Source of the DNA: Dendrolimus kikuchii
Taxonomy: Eukaryota > Arthropoda > Insecta > Lepidoptera > Lasiocampidae
DNA: 64,000 nucleotides
Assembly: GCA_019925095.2 (NCBI GenBank)
Contig: CM034413.1
Location: 1,617,001 to 1,681,000 of the forward strand
Direction: 5' to 3'
The translations under genes were made by a program, and so were the position numbers. Below, in pieces: positions 31,688 to 43,665 of this stretch. The notes beneath the pieces were generated by a model that searched no databases, was not told the DNA's origin, and saw only the letters and a list, made by a program, of their open reading frames with translations. The stretch's first letter is position 1. Each line of letters begins with the position of its first letter.

Positions 31688-31908
31688 TTATTGCACGAGT
31701 TCAGCAAACGGTTACTTTCTTAAGGGAGACTGGGACCTGGTCACGAACACAACACAAGGTTGTTATTGCGGCATACTCTAGAACAGGGGTGGTCGCCATC
31801 CAGTCGAACAAATGCCCTACCACCTGGCAGTGGGTTGTTTTGTAGTCTCTTACGAAAGGCCGCCCGGCCGCAGGAAATTGTATTCTATCTCAGTTCCTTC
31901 ACGGATAG
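31688..31908 (-). mobile_element. SINE-A, degenerate with internal deletion
   Basis: ttattgcacgagttcagc at the left, ttccttcacggata at the right. Confidence 0.72.
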
Positions 31909-32023
31909 ATATCCTTATATTATACGGTTCAAATCATAAAAAATCAACAGATTAATTGTGATGTCTGATTAATGTATGCGATACGCGAAAGGCGTTGTGA
32001 GATAAAACTTTCGCGCCCCATGC

Positions 32024-32548
32024 TATTACGAGTTTGCGGGACTCGAATTAAAATGCCGTTAGAATTATTATAGTTTATTAGAACTATAACACAGGTACAA
32101 ATATAACCGAACGCAACAAATCCAAACGTAATGCAGAAGGTCGTAATTCAATAAAACGCGCAAACTCCGTCACTATTAGATTCCTGAATGTACATACGTT
32201 ACGCCTAGATCGTAGTTGCAGCTCAACTGACCCCCTCTCTCAATCAGGCCATCGTTTTATACTTCACAAATGCAAATGTGCCCGCCCGGCAACGTCGACA
32301 TAATTTCCTAGAATTAGCTTGTATTTATAATCCGCAACACATGGCTAATAATGCTCCTGAGCGAGTACAATAGGACAATAGCTGTTCTCCACGATACCTA
32401 GTGACTAGGAACGTATACCAATAAATAAGTGAACAAAAGAAGACGATCATAAAAGGATTACAATCAGTTCAAATACCGACAGGTAATAAAATGTGCTTTT
32501 ACAGATCTGTATGTGAAATTTGTCTTTGTCGGAGCCTAAGTTGTAACA
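32024..32548. mobile_element. LTR-1 solo LTR, 525 bp
   Basis: TATTACGAGTTTGCGGGAC ... CTAAGTTGTAACA. No internal domain is adjacent. Confidence 0.75.
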
Positions 32549-32757
32549 ATATAAATGTTATGAGTTATTTGTGTGACACAAAAAGTAATTGACTTAAAAT
32601 AAATGCAATGATTACAAAGTCATATAATTTATGTCGATTTCTCGTGACAGTAGGGATTTGGAGGTTTCAATCCCTAAATATGTTGTAATGAGAACTGTCA
32701 AATCAGGCTTTTTATTTTGTGATTATTATAGTTATACTTTCAACCAATACATGTATA

Positions 32758-33383
32758 CATAATAAAACTACGTTTTAACGATTTTAAGCGCGGTAATTTT
32801 ATTTGATTTTGGTTTTTCCGATGTTTCGGCCACTTTTCAGTGGCCGTGATCACGTAAGACAAAGATGTCAAGCGTCAACGAGTATTGTTAAAGTTTTATT
32901 TAGCCTACCGCCAACTTGTTAATTTTAATTATTTAATTTTAATTTTGTTTATGGTTATTAGTTACTCTATGGGAGCCTAATCTAATTTACTACCGCTTCG
33001 CAACATATTATGGCTTGAGGAGAAGAAGCGGCGCAAGAAACTCTTTAGCAAATAGCTCTAATAATTTTATATAATATTAAAATGGGTGGAAGGAAAAATA
33101 AAAGTAATTATCAGTCAAGTTGGTTTGTGTTCCGTTGTACGCAGAAAGAGCTCACAGTGTCTGGAGGTCTGGCAGCTGGTTTTTGCTGGATTTGGGTCTT
33201 AATAGTTTTGATGATTGGATCCCAAACAGGTGGTACTTGCCAACCATCTTCTCTATTGTAATTTGGACACTGAAAAGCGGCCGAAACGTCGGAAAAACCA
33301 AAATCAAATAAAATTACCGCGCTTAAAACCGTTAAAACGTAGTTTTATTATGTATACAAGTCGCGAAAACTTAAGAAAACATT
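32758..33383. mobile_element. PLE-1, complete 626-bp element with inverted ends and 12-bp TSD
   Basis: TSD aatacatgtata at 32746-32757 and 33384-33395. The left end (cataataaaactacg...ggtttttccgatgtttcggcc) and the right end (ggccgaaacgtcggaaaaacc ... aacgtagttttattatg) are inverted copies of about 90 bp. The left hairpin core is at about 32815-32860 (minus strand). The interior has no ORF above 63 codons. The long TSD excludes a cut-and-paste MITE and fits a Penelope-like or related retroelement. Confidence 0.72.
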
Positions 33384-33654
33384 AATACATGTATAGATTT
33401 TTAAGTTACTATTCTTCAAAACATAGCAAAGGTTTTGGCTTGTATGATTTCTAAATATAGGTCAAAATTTAATTGAAAATTACTATTCATACGACGCCTG
33501 GAAATGAGTATTTTTGAATTTTTCTCTGTCTGCCTAAAGGTTTATGAAATATATATAATCCGAAACGGCTCAACCGATTTTAATGACAATTTCAAGTATT
33601 ACTTGCATGAATTTAAGCTTAAATTTACATATAGTCAAGTTCGTATACCTCTCG

Positions 33655-34070
33655 TTTTTTAACCGACTTCAAAAAAAGGAGGAGGTTCTCAATTCGTCCC
33701 GATCGATTTACGCAATTCTTTTTTGTTCGACGCGGAATAGCTGCCATTTAGTCCCCTAAAAATTTGACATAGTTTGGCCCAGTAGTTTTCATTTTATGAA
33801 CATTTTTTATGAAAAAATTTTCATTCCGTTCCATATGTACACCGGTTACGCTGAGATTTATGATCCGATTTACGTGATTCTTATTTAGTTTGATCCGGAA
33901 TAGTTGCTATTTGGTCCCCTAAAAATTTAACATAGTTTGACCCAGTAGTTTTTATTTTACGAACATTTTTTTGTTCCCGTTTCTTGGGACCTATATTTTT
34001 GAAGGAGCGCGGCACCTTTCGTAGGTCTACCCATACATAACTAGACACTAAAAAGTAACAAAAAAATAAA
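33655..34070. repeat. Repeat starting 'accgacttcaaaaa' with an internal ~165-bp-spaced duplication
   Basis: 33703-33815 and 33868-33972 are diverged direct copies (aatagctgccatttagtccc / aatagttgctatttggtccc). A scrap of the same start occurs at 53857-53890. Confidence 0.55.
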
Positions 34071-34074
34071 AAAA

Positions 34075-34662
34075 AACTTCGTTTAAAAAAACCGACTTGA
34101 AAAACTAAAAAAGTATAAAATAACTTATTTCTATAGCTATTATTATTATTATATATCATCTAAAACATCATATCCGTGCAGGAACGGAGAAAGAATATAA
34201 TTTCCTGCGGCCGGGCGGCCTGTCGTAAGAGGCGACTTAATAACCCACAGCCAGGTGGTAGGGCATTTGCCCGACTGGGTGGCTACCACCCCTAGTCTAG
34301 AGTATGTCGTCATAACAACCTTGAGTTGTGTTCCGCCATTAGTGACCAGGTTCCAGTTTCCCTTAAGAGAGCAGCAGCGCATTTGTAGCAACTTTGGTGT
34401 TGCAAATGTCCATAGGCGATGGTAACCGCTTTTCATCAAGTGGGCCGTCTGCCTGTCTGCTGATCTCCTGCAATTTAAAAAAAAAACTTGAAGTCGCTGG
34501 AAAGTAAAACATAAAAATTACTATATTTTGAAAATTACTAAGCACCGACTTTAAGATGTTTTAGATAATATATATTAATGATAATAGCTTTAGAAATAAG
34601 TTGTTTTATACTTTTTAGTTTTTTTACTTTTTGAAGTCGGTTTTTTAAACGAAGTTTATTTT
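34075..34662. mobile_element. TIR element (~95-bp TIRs) carrying a nested SINE-A
   Basis: Left arm 34075-34170 (cttcgtttaaaaaaaccgac, then aaagtataaaataacttatt, atcatctaaaacatc) is the inverse of 34547-34662 (gatgttttagat ... gaagtcggttttttaaacg). The core besides the SINE is about 70 bp. Superfamily not assigned; no TSD established. Confidence 0.65.
34171..34487 (+). mobile_element. SINE-A, full length, inside the TIR element
   Basis: TATCCGTGCAGGAACGG to tcctgcaatttaaaaaaa. Confidence 0.85.
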
Positions 34663-34839
34663 TATTTTTACCTTTTTTTAAAAGGTATTTAACGTCAACT
34701 ACAATTTAAACAGAATTAAATGGGGTCCTAGTTTTTTGGCCTAGTTGATGACGTCGTTGCTTTTCAAACACGGAGATAATGAGAGGTGTATGGGGTTCCC
34801 CCACTGATGGACTTCCCCACCTCGATTATATATCAATTA

Positions 34840-35860
34840 TAGATAGATAGATAGATAACACTTTATTGTACACCATTACAGAAAAACTTACGAACTAGTA
34901 TTAGTCTAGTTGGGTACAAAGGGCGGTCTTATCGCTATAAAGCGATCTCTTCCAGACAACCCGTGGCAAGAATATTGCTGATTAGGAGTGGCGACTGTGG
35001 TATACATAATTATTGTACGATTACTTACATTTTAATAATAAATATCTAACTATACTATATATACAAATATACGCATAAGTTATATACATATACAAGATAT
35101 GGTGATAATATGCAACTATTTAAACATAATAAACATATAACTATATGCAATATAATATCTACTAATTATATAAAATTACATATCATTATATTGCAGATAG
35201 AATTTCCTGACTAAGTTCTTAAATGTTATTAGGGATTTTGCTTGTCTGACAGCAACAGGCAATGAATTCCAAAGTTGGACAGCCTTAACCGTGAAAGAAT
35301 GATTGAAGAACGTTGTATTATGAATAGGAGTAATAAGTCTATGTTGACTGGAAGGGCGTAAATTGTGAGAGCAAGAAATAAATTCGAAGCGTTCTTTAAG
35401 GTGCTGTGGAGTATTAGGGATGAATAAAATACTATAAAGCAATGAAAGAATGTGAGTATTCCGGCGAAAACGAATTGGCAACCACTTGAGTTTTTTTTGA
35501 AATTCAGAAACGTGGTCATATTTGCGTAACCCAAATATGAACCTTATGGAAAAGTTTTGGAGGCGCTCAAGTTTATTAAGTTGCTTTTGAGTCAAATCTA
35601 GATAGCTGGCGTCGGCATAATCAAGTATGGGCAAAAGTAATGACTCTGCAGGCTTAATTTTGGTGGCGATGGGCAGGAAGTCTTTCAGCCTCCAGAATGA
35701 TCTGGAGGAGAGAAACAACCGCCGACTCAACTCCGTTATATGGGGTCTCCAGGACAGCTCACTATCAAATATAACTCCAAGCTTTTTGACCTTATCACTG
35801 ATAGGGATGAGCTTCCCATCAAAGAGATAACTGGGCATACAGGTCCAGTCCAGTTTTTAG
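34840..35860 (-). mobile_element. CR1-like LINE 3' half
   Basis: Coding end plus 3' UTR with the shared cggtcttatcgctataaagcgatctcttcc (reverse) block, ending at a (GATA)n microsatellite near 34840. Confidence 0.8.
35176..35838 (-). pseudogene. CR1-like reverse transcriptase C-terminal domain
   Basis: An open frame of 220 codons. Signatures in order: KLGVIFDSELSWRPHI (about 18-33), LLLPILDYADASYLDLT, NKLERLQNFSIRFIFGLRKY, KKLKWLPIRFRRNTHILSL, HLKERFEF and AVQLWNSLP near the end. This is the post-RT C-terminus common to CR1/Jockey-group LINEs. RT motifs GxPQG and YADD are upstream of the truncation and absent. It is the best preserved CR1 piece of the window and serves as reference for the relics at 27303-27990 and 57796-59190. 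Confidence 0.85.
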
Positions 35861-36235
35861 TAGATATTATTAAGTACAATTCACGCGAACCTATCATTCG
35901 TTAGGTATAGCTAATCATAAGCTAAAACCGCTTTAAACCACTTCAAGAGTTTACGGAAATATTATCAACCTTGTGATAACAGCGTGCCAAAGTATGTCGC
36001 GACAAAGTATGTGATCAATTATTTAAAAATAAAGTAGTGTAGACAAATGAAATGATTACATTTTTATCTTTTTATAATAACTGATTATTAAATCCATATT
36101 TCCCAGTAACTCGTGAAGTGACTATTAACCTGATATTAGACGATTCATTTCTCTTTCAATTTAGATGAACCAACCAGTGTTGTTATATAATCAGATCAGA
36201 CGTGGTTACGTTACGAAACAGGCGTGACCAAAACA
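35861..36235. other. No gene recognised
   Basis: AT-rich. Confidence 0.5.
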
Positions 36236-36470
36236 GTTTTTTTTTTGCAAGAGATCAGTAGACAGGCAGACGGCCCACTTGATGGAAAGCGGTTACCATC
36301 GCCCATGGATATTTGGAACAGCAAAGTTACTACAAATGCGCTGCTGCACTCTTAAGGGAAACTGGAACCTGGTTACTAATGCCGGAACACAACTCAAGGT
36401 TGTTATGACGACATACCTTAGACTAGGGGTGGTAGCCATCCAGTCGGGCAAATGCCCTACCACCTGGCAA
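36236..36470 (-). mobile_element. SINE-A, 5'-truncated
   Basis: Poly(T) and ttgcaagagatcag on the left, ends at cctaccacctgg. Confidence 0.82.
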
Positions 36471-37084
36471 GAATTTGTACATTGGAGTCATGGTAATTCG
36501 AGATAAAGTTGTTCATGCTTCAGTACATATTCTTGATGATCTACAAACATTCAATCTGCACACATGGAGTTTTAAAAAAATTTAATCCTTCTTGAAACAG
36601 TCTGTAAAGCTTTTCTGCTTATAATTTTCATAAGTTTGGTCTGTAATAGCCGAACAGGCCCCCAAGTCTGTGTAACTTTCACAAAAATAACCATCCCAGT
36701 ACGAGTCAAGATCCATTCAACTGACAGACGGTCGAACCATGATTATTTCAATATTGACCCGAGATGGTTTACAGATTACCAAAACAATCAATAGTTGAGA
36801 TTCCAATTTGAATCATAGACTCGGGGCCCTGGAAAGACATGACAGTATTCAATATCATTGAATGGTTCAATACCTTAATCTTTAATAGAGTCATACAAAT
36901 TGAAACACAGAAATGTACCAAATTGTTTCAATTGGGTTGAACTGTCTAATATCATCACTACCTACATAGGGGTATATAATAATGACCAATTATTAAAAAA
37001 ATGATATCAAGCACAAATACAATTCATAATGACATTGTCATGTACGAGTCGGGTTAATTTTTCGAGTTTTCTTGTGTGAAATCC
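36471..37084. other. No gene; part matches a dispersed repeat
   Basis: 36660-36800 is a diverged inverse of 23531-23700. The remainder is unrecognised. Confidence 0.4.
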
Positions 37085-37227
37085 TTTTTTTTAATGCAGG
37101 AGTTCAGCAGACAGGCAGACGGCCCACTTGATAGAAAGCGGTTACCATCGCCTATGGACATTTGCAACACCAAAGGTGCTACAAATGCACTGCTGCTCTC
37201 TTAAGGGAGATTGGAACCTAGTCACTA
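37085..37227 (-). mobile_element. SINE-A, truncated, abutted by another SINE-A
   Basis: ttttaatgcaggagttcagc to gaacctagtcacta, then directly the next poly(T). Confidence 0.8.
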
Positions 37228-37546
37228 TTTTTTTATTTTTTTTATGGCAGGTGTTCAGCAGACAGGCAGACGGCCCACTCGATGGAAAGCGGTTACCATC
37301 ACCTATGAACATTTGCAACAACAAGTCGCTACAAATGCGCTGCTGCTCTCTTAAGGGAAACTGGAACCTGGTCACTAATGCCGGAACACAACTCAAGTTT
37401 GTTATGGCGGCATACTCTAGACCAGGGGTGGTAGCCATCCAGTTAGGCGAATGCCCTACCACCTAGTTGTGGGTTGTTAAGTCGCCTCTTACGACAGGCC
37501 GCGCGGCCGCAGGAAATCTTATTCTCTCTCCGTTCCTGCACAGATA
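37228..37546 (-). mobile_element. SINE-A, full length
   Basis: ttatggcaggtgttcagc to gttcctgcacagata. Confidence 0.84.
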
Positions 37547-37914
37547 AAAATTCCTTTATAATTAACGCATATTAACTGATTCTGAGTGCGACGACGTGCC
37601 AGACGTCGTAGAGGTGGCACCTGATGAGTCATAGGGTCACAGAAGTCTGTGTAAACATCAATTACTGTTTACATTCCAGAGAGAGGTATTGGCTGATAAG
37701 TAGAAATAACATTATGCTATTTATAATGTGAAATGTGTTGACCAGGTATATCATTTTATAGCAGAACTTTCCACGAGGTTACGTTTGCGTAATCTTCTTG
37801 ATCATATTTAGTGGAAATTATTCTGTTTACCGGGATTATCTTAGCCCGGGTGGCAAACAACTACGCACTATGTACTTAAATAAACTGTAAATTAATATTT
37901 AAATAAATGTAAAC
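37547..37914. other. No gene recognised
   Basis: Unremarkable AT-rich sequence. Confidence 0.5.
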
Positions 37915-38180
37915 AGACTAAACAGATATGCAATGCAAAAGTGGATGAATGCAGAAGTCGTGGAAGGCCACGACACACCTTCCATGATCAAATTGATCGT
38001 GTACTAGCAGAAGGTGATGTCAGGAGCCTTAGGAACAGACGAGCGTGCATGACAAGAGCTATGAATGTCAAAGAAGCAAGTGAGGTCTGTAAGAATAAGC
38101 CTGAATGGCGCTCTGTTGTTCGTGCCTACCCCGCAAGGGAACTGGCGTGAAGTTATGTATGTACGTATGTATGTATGTAA
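37915..38180 (+). mobile_element. RTE-1 3' copy
   Basis: actaaacagatatgcaatgc to tatgtatgtaaa. The last 69 codons of the ORF are open. Confidence 0.82.
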
Positions 38181-38184
38181 ATAT

Positions 38185-38400
38185 TGTTACGTGCGCACAT
38201 AGGATTTGAAGAAATCACGAGTTTTTTTTAAAGTTAAATGCTTTTATTGTCCTGCACAGCCGTACGTGATTCTTCTCCGCAAGGTTGCGCCTGCACGATC
38301 AACGACGCACTGTCCCAACGATAAGATGTCTCACTCACTATACCGTCGCCGATATTGCGTAGACCACCTCCTGCTGCTGCAGTGCTCAACTCTGACAGAT
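38185..38400. repeat. LTR-2-like repeat fragment
   Basis: TGTTACGTGCGCAC start. It shares ataccgtcgccgatattgcg with 18804-18826. Confidence 0.5.
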
Positions 38401-38407
38401 AAAACAA

Positions 38408-38482
38408 ATCAAGGTTGTTATGGCGACATACTTTAGACCAGGGGTGGTAGCCATCCAGTCCGGCAAATGCCCTACCACCTGG
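38408..38482 (-). mobile_element. SINE-A internal fragment
   Basis: caaggttgttatggcgac to accacctgg. Confidence 0.72.
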
Positions 38483-38688
38483 AAAACATGTTTAGCCACA
38501 AGAAAATTTATCCGAAACGAGCGTAACAGGGAACCTCGTGCAGAACGCTGCTGCGGGATGTTTAATACCATCTGGAGTGCCACCAATACCAAAGCTGGAA
38601 GGGCATTTGGTGGTGATAAATTGGTCTTAGATCAGCAAAATTGCCGGTTAATATAACCAGCGCTGATCTTCCGCTAGGGCCGCTAGAT

Positions 38689-39000
38689 TATCCGTGCAGG
38701 AACGGAGAAAGAATACAATTTCCTGCGGCCGGGCGGCCTGTCGTAAGAGGCGACTTAACAACCCACAGCCAGGTGGTTGGGCATTTGCCCGACTGGATGG
38801 CTATCACCCCTGGTCTAAAGTATGTCGCCATAACAACCTTGAGTTGTGTTCCGGCATTAGTGACCAAGTTCCAGTTTCCATTAAGAGAGCAGCAGCGCAT
38901 TTGTAGCAACTTTGGTGTTGCAAATGTCCATAGGCGATGGTAACCGCTTTCCAGCAAGTGGGCCGTCTGCCTGTCTGCTGATCTCCTGCAATAAAAAAAA
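38689..39000 (+). mobile_element. SINE-A, full-length reference copy
   Basis: 312 bp: head TATCCGTGCAGGAACGG, a conserved middle (cttgagttgtgttccgg), 3' end CTGATCTCCTGCAATAAAA with an A tail. Family-wide, 3' ends are constant and 5' ends variably truncated, as for LINE-driven retroposons; a clear TSD is seen at 59975-60308. The Pol III boxes are weak (ggttccagtctcc is a poor box B), so it might instead be a LINE 3' tail. Confidence 0.86.
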
Positions 39001-39212
39001 GGGCGCTCTAACTACGCTTCGTGAGCTTCGGTGTGACGATGTTTTTAATAGACTGCAGTCTATGGAGCTGCATCGAAGCACCTGAGGTCTAGCAAGACAG
39101 AAGTCAGATTTTAATCGTCTCGACGAACAGGCACGTACAAAAAAAGAAACAAATAAATATTTCTTTCTCTCTTTCTATGTGTGTATGTATTTTTCATCAA
39201 TGTCAAGCCTCC

Positions 39213-39731
39213 AGTTACACCATACCTAATGTGGGACTCGAAATTAAAATCCCGTTGGAATTACTATAGAATTTATTAGAACTATACAAACACGTATAAT
39301 ATAGGAACAAATATAGCTAGACACTAAGTACAACTGTATGATTCAATAACACGCGCAAAGTCCGTCACTATATCGCTTGTCGAAATGTACGTCTTACTCG
39401 TATCGTAATCCTCGCTCGACTGCCTCACCCCTCCGTTCGGGCATTGTTTTATAGTAAACTGTACAATACACAATGGAAGCTCGTGGGCTGGGTTCTTCCA
39501 AGAAAATGTAATTTGCACACCTGCGAACGGCCAACAAAGTTGAAAACAATAACAATAAGGATTAGTTCGACACTAATGACGGCTATCAAACAAGTAGCAA
39601 AACAATAGCGTGTTTTTCTTAATTACAAATTCTAAACACAAAGTAAACAAAAGAATTCCTAAATCCGGGAAGGCAATAAACTGCGCTTTTACGACCGGCT
39701 GGTGTGCGCGTTTCTTTGTCGGTATGTAACA
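39213..39731. mobile_element. LTR-1 solo LTR, diverged
   Basis: agttacacc...gtgggactcg start and gtcggtatgtaaca end. Collinear with 32024-32548. Confidence 0.65.
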
Positions 39732-39834
39732 GTATGTTCACAATTGTACTACAGGTTAAAGAACAAAACCTTCCGCCGGGTGGTAGTAGCTATCGAGACC
39801 GACTAATTGAATATCCGGTATGTTGGTAACCACC

Positions 39835-40000
39835 AACCTACCGGGCATTTCATTTGTCTGTCTGGATGGCTACCACCACTGGTCTAGAGTATACCGCCAT
39901 AACTGCCTTGATTTATGTTCCGGCATTCCAGCTTCTAGTCCTCACTTCGAGACAGGCACCTTTCATGTTGCAATCTCTCCTGTAATCCAGCAATAAAAAA
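39835..40000 (+). mobile_element. SINE-A, highly degenerate
   Basis: Recognisable by ggatggctaccaccactggtc and the end ccagcaataaaaaaa. Confidence 0.6.
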
Positions 40001-40244
40001 AGGTGGGTCTACTTTTGAACATTTTCTTCTCCATTTCGCGCTATTTTTGGCACTTAAGGCCCTTGCACGCGCTAAGAAATTTCACCGTGTCTTTGGCAGA
40101 TAGGAACAATTCAACATATACACGACTAGCGTTTAGTCGGATCTTGTCACGAAGATTTGTAGTGTCTGTTGTTTGATTTGTTTGTTTGTTTGTTTTCGGA
40201 CAGTTGCGTATAGAGTTCACGCATACAAAAGGACTCAATTTACC

Positions 40245-40535
40245 TGCACCACGTTACCTACTCCATCTCTCCCTTGGCTGAAGGTTCTGGCTGGCTCTCC
40301 GGCGCCGACACGTCCTCCTTTGGCGGGAGTGGAGCAGTGATGTGCGTTTACGCACCCGCTCTGCCTCCTGCTTCGCAAGCATAATGCGCTCGCAGAAGGA
40401 AGAGAGGCGTCCCATCCTGGTGGGCTCCCGACCATGGTGCGTACCACGTCCAAGAGTGAGAGCTCATATCCGGTAACGGCAACGAGGGCTCGGCGCTGCT
40501 CCGTCCAGGCAGGACACTTCTGGAGTGTTCTTGGG
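40245..40535 (-). pseudogene. R1-clade LINE C-terminal fragment
   Basis: Minus frame KCPAWTEQRRALVAVTGYEL then VVRTMVGSPPGWDA matches the zinc-finger C-terminus of R1-a at 4150-4260. Later codons are frameshifted. Confidence 0.68.
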
Positions 40536-40599
40536 CCTCCAAAGCTAACTCCTAAACTATACGAAATGGCGAAAAACGATTTTAATGAAAACTGATGCG

Positions 40600-40870
40600 G
40601 TATCATTACATTTTTGACAATCAGAAATAGAATCTACTGTCTAGCCATGCCGTCTCCGCCAGGTCCCGTTTGCAGCGGAAAACCCAATAAATGCTGGCTT
40701 GACGTTGTGAGGGATGACATGCGTACCAATGGTCTCAAAACGGGGGACGCTGAAGACCGCGCGAAGTGGAGTAGGAAAAGTAAGAAAGCAGAACCTGGAC
40801 GCCGGAGCGAACACTCCAAACGCAACCGAGATTTACCGCTCGGTAAAGGACGAGAAATAGAATCCACTGA
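40600..40870 (+). pseudogene. RTE-3 C-terminal remnant
   Basis: CWLDVVRDDMRTNGLKTGDA, DRAKWSR, RDLPLG. The same end as at 30440-30600. Confidence 0.62.
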
Positions 40871-41311
40871 TTTTGAAAAAAATATCGATTTCCTAAGGAT
40901 TCAGTTTATGCAATAATAGCTACTCAACCCTACAAAATATCCCAATTATCAAATAAGTAATTACTTTCTGTTTAATTAAAAAACCAAAACATCTGTAGAA
41001 ATTATCTGAATCACTAGTCTGCCACGCGAGACTGAGGTGTTCCCAAGATATATAGCATACTAAAACTATATTATTTCATGTTACTCGACAACGTATCAGC
41101 ATTGAACGGCCGTATTCGAAACAAAACGAACGTTTACATTTAAAAAAAGAATACTTTATAAATAAATAAACTTATAACTAATAAACAATAAATAAAAGAA
41201 TATTAGAAAAGTGTTTATTTGGTGTTTTTGTGGAGCAAAATGGTTTCGGCAATTTTTTTAAAGGTTGGTTTTTGATGTATATTTTATTTATTTTGTTGTT
41301 GTGTTTTTTTT
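40871..41311. other. No gene recognised
   Basis: AT-rich. Confidence 0.5.
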
Positions 41312-41323
41312 AGAATTAATAAT

Positions 41324-41850
41324 ATATTCTTAAGTTTTGGCGACTTTTATACATAATAAAACTACGTTTTAACGGTTTTAAGCGCGGTAATTTATTTGAT
41401 TTTTGGTTTTCCGACGTTTCGGCCACTTTTCAGTGGCCGTGATCAAGACAAATATGTCAAGCGTCAACGAGTATTGTTAAAGTTTTATTTAGCCTACCGC
41501 CAACTTGTTAATTTTAATTATTGAATTTTAATTTTGTTTATGTTTATTATTTACTCTATGGGAGCCTAATCTAATTTACTACCGCTTCGCAACATGTTAT
41601 GGCTTGAAGAGAAGAAGCGGCGCAAGAAACTTCAGCAAACATGCCTAACTCTAATAATTTTATAAAATATTAAAATGGGTGGAAGTAAAAATAAAAGTAA
41701 TTATCAGTCAAGTTGGTTTGTGTTCCGTTGTACGCAGAAAGAGCTCACAGTGTCTTGAGGTCTGGCAGCTGGTTTTTGCTGGATTTGGGTCTTAATAGTT
41801 TTGATGATCGGATCGCCGCGCTTAAAACCGTTAAAACGTAGTTTTATTAT
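41324..41850. mobile_element. PLE-1, 527 bp, right end shortened, 12-bp TSD
   Basis: TSD agaattaataat at 41312-41323 and 41851-41862. Left end cttaagttttggcgac then taataaaactacg; hairpin core 41411-41446 on the minus strand; interior collinear with 32758-33383. The right terminal module is cut to aaaaccgttaaaacgtag... . Confidence 0.75.
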
Positions 41851-41862
41851 AGAATTAATAAT

Positions 41863-42496
41863 TTTTTAGTTTAATTTCAATCTGCTTCTTTGTCTACATA
41901 TTATATGTTATGTATATTAAGAAAACTAAAAGTTAATTTTAAAAATAAATAAACTAAGCTATATTATAAATAAAACTATACTTACAAAATAACATAAATC
42001 TATAAATAAAAATTGACTCCAAATTGCTGTCGGCGGGAGCGTGTGTGTTTTTGAATTTACCATGAAGTTTTTTTTTTAATTTTGTAATTGAAAGAAAGAA
42101 AGACTTTATTTGAAGAAATATCGAGGTAATTATATAAAGCACAGTTTGCACTCAGCATATTGCTGTGCCGGAATTATATCCGACACAACGGTGATTTTCA
42201 GTGCAAACCTTCCTTTGGCGTAAGACCAAAACGACGGAATCTTGTGAAACTAATTCTACTTGTGTAATATTTAATTAATCAAATAAATAAATTTAAATAA
42301 AACCAACAATAAAATACTTTGTTAATTTAAAATTAAAATATTGATTAAATTAATTTCATCAATGTCTTCTTCTATCTATGTAAGGGCGGATTTAGAAATA
42401 TGACGCTTGTAGACTATTCAAATTTTACCGCCCCTACCGGTAAATCGATACCCTAATTCAGAATCATATTAATTAGATCATTTTTTTGTCATCATT
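41863..42496. other. No gene; possible LINE tail scrap
   Basis: 42090-42230 begins gaaagaaagaaagactttat, the look of a reversed LINE 3' end with microsatellite. No coding match. Confidence 0.35.
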
Positions 42497-42940
42497 CACG
42501 TATGGAAGCGAGAGTTGGGTATGGAAGAGAGAGCATGAAAGTAGAGTAAACGCGGTCGAGATGCGAGCACTGCGCAAAATCTGCGGAGTGACGCTCGCGG
42601 ACCGCGTTCGTAATACCGAAGTAAGAAAGAGAGTTGGTCTGAAAGAGAGTGTCGGGGTGAAGGTAAGTAAAGGAATGCCCCGGTGGTTCGGGCATTGGAA
42701 AGAATGCATGATGAAAGAATGACTAAACAGATATACAATACAAAAGTGGATGGATGCAGAAGTCGTGGAAGGCCACGACACACCTTCCATGATCAAATTG
42801 ATCGTGTACTAGCAGAAGGTGATGTCAGGAGCCTTAAGAACAGACGAGCGTGCATGACAAGAGCTATGAATGTCAAAGAAGCAAATGAAGTGTGTAAGAA
42901 TAAGCCTGAATGGCGCTCTGTTGTTCGTGCCTACGTGAAA
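42497..42940 (+). mobile_element. RTE-1 fragment without its 3' end
   Basis: Coding from YGSESWVWKREHESRVNAVE to RSVVRAY, with a frameshift near 42695. It stops before the usual (tatg)n tail. Confidence 0.78.
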
Positions 42941-43665
42941 TTGTAACTTTATGATTTGTGAACATATCGTGATACGTGTATAGTCTTGAATTAGACCTCC
43001 TTTTTACCGTAGTTTAAAGATTGCGTAAGACATAATATATAAAAAAAATTGGCCCCAAATTTGCCGCCCTAAGCTCCAGCCTACTCAGCCTATTGGTAAA
43101 TCCACCACGGCTTAATATAATCTATATAAGAGCAAAATATTGTATTAGTATAAGAAAACATGTAATCGTTTGTAAGAATTTTCTAAGAGAAGAAAAAACC
43201 TATATACAAAATAAAGATAATCCTGTATTGCATTAAAAAGAAAAGATATCAAAAAAAAAAGAAAAATAAATCCCTCTTTCTTGCCTTATGAAAACAGGAG
43301 GCTTTATATAAAAAAAAACAATCTTTCTTCTATTGTATACCATAATAAATAAATCTGTTGGGGGTAGCGAGTTTTTTCCTCTTCCTGACAAACTACACTT
43401 CTCATATTATTTATTTAATTTATTTGGGAGACATACAATAATTAATATTCTTAAATATAAAACATAAAATTAATACATTGAATGTTATCTTAAGAACTCA
43501 TAAAAACTTTTCATTGTATGAAAGCGTTGATAAAGGAAGAAGGAAAGGGTAATCTATTCAAACCACTAGGGTTAATACTTCATTTGCTAATCACCAATAT
43601 AAAATGCATTCCATACATATATTTTATCAAATTAATAAAGTGTTACAATTCAGTAATTAGTTTCC
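42941..43665. other. No gene recognised
   Basis: AT-rich, no repeats recognised. Confidence 0.5.

Noticed and set aside
32758..33383. Interpretation as a cut-and-paste MITE
   Set aside because: TSDs of 10-12 bp at four insertions and variable truncation do not fit known TIR transposon superfamilies.
38694..38906. Recurrent open frames such as MQERRKNTISCG... and the reverse MES(G/D)YHRLW... found many times
   Set aside because: They are translations of SINE-A in both directions, disrupted in most copies; no start context, domain or conservation of frame beyond the DNA repeat.
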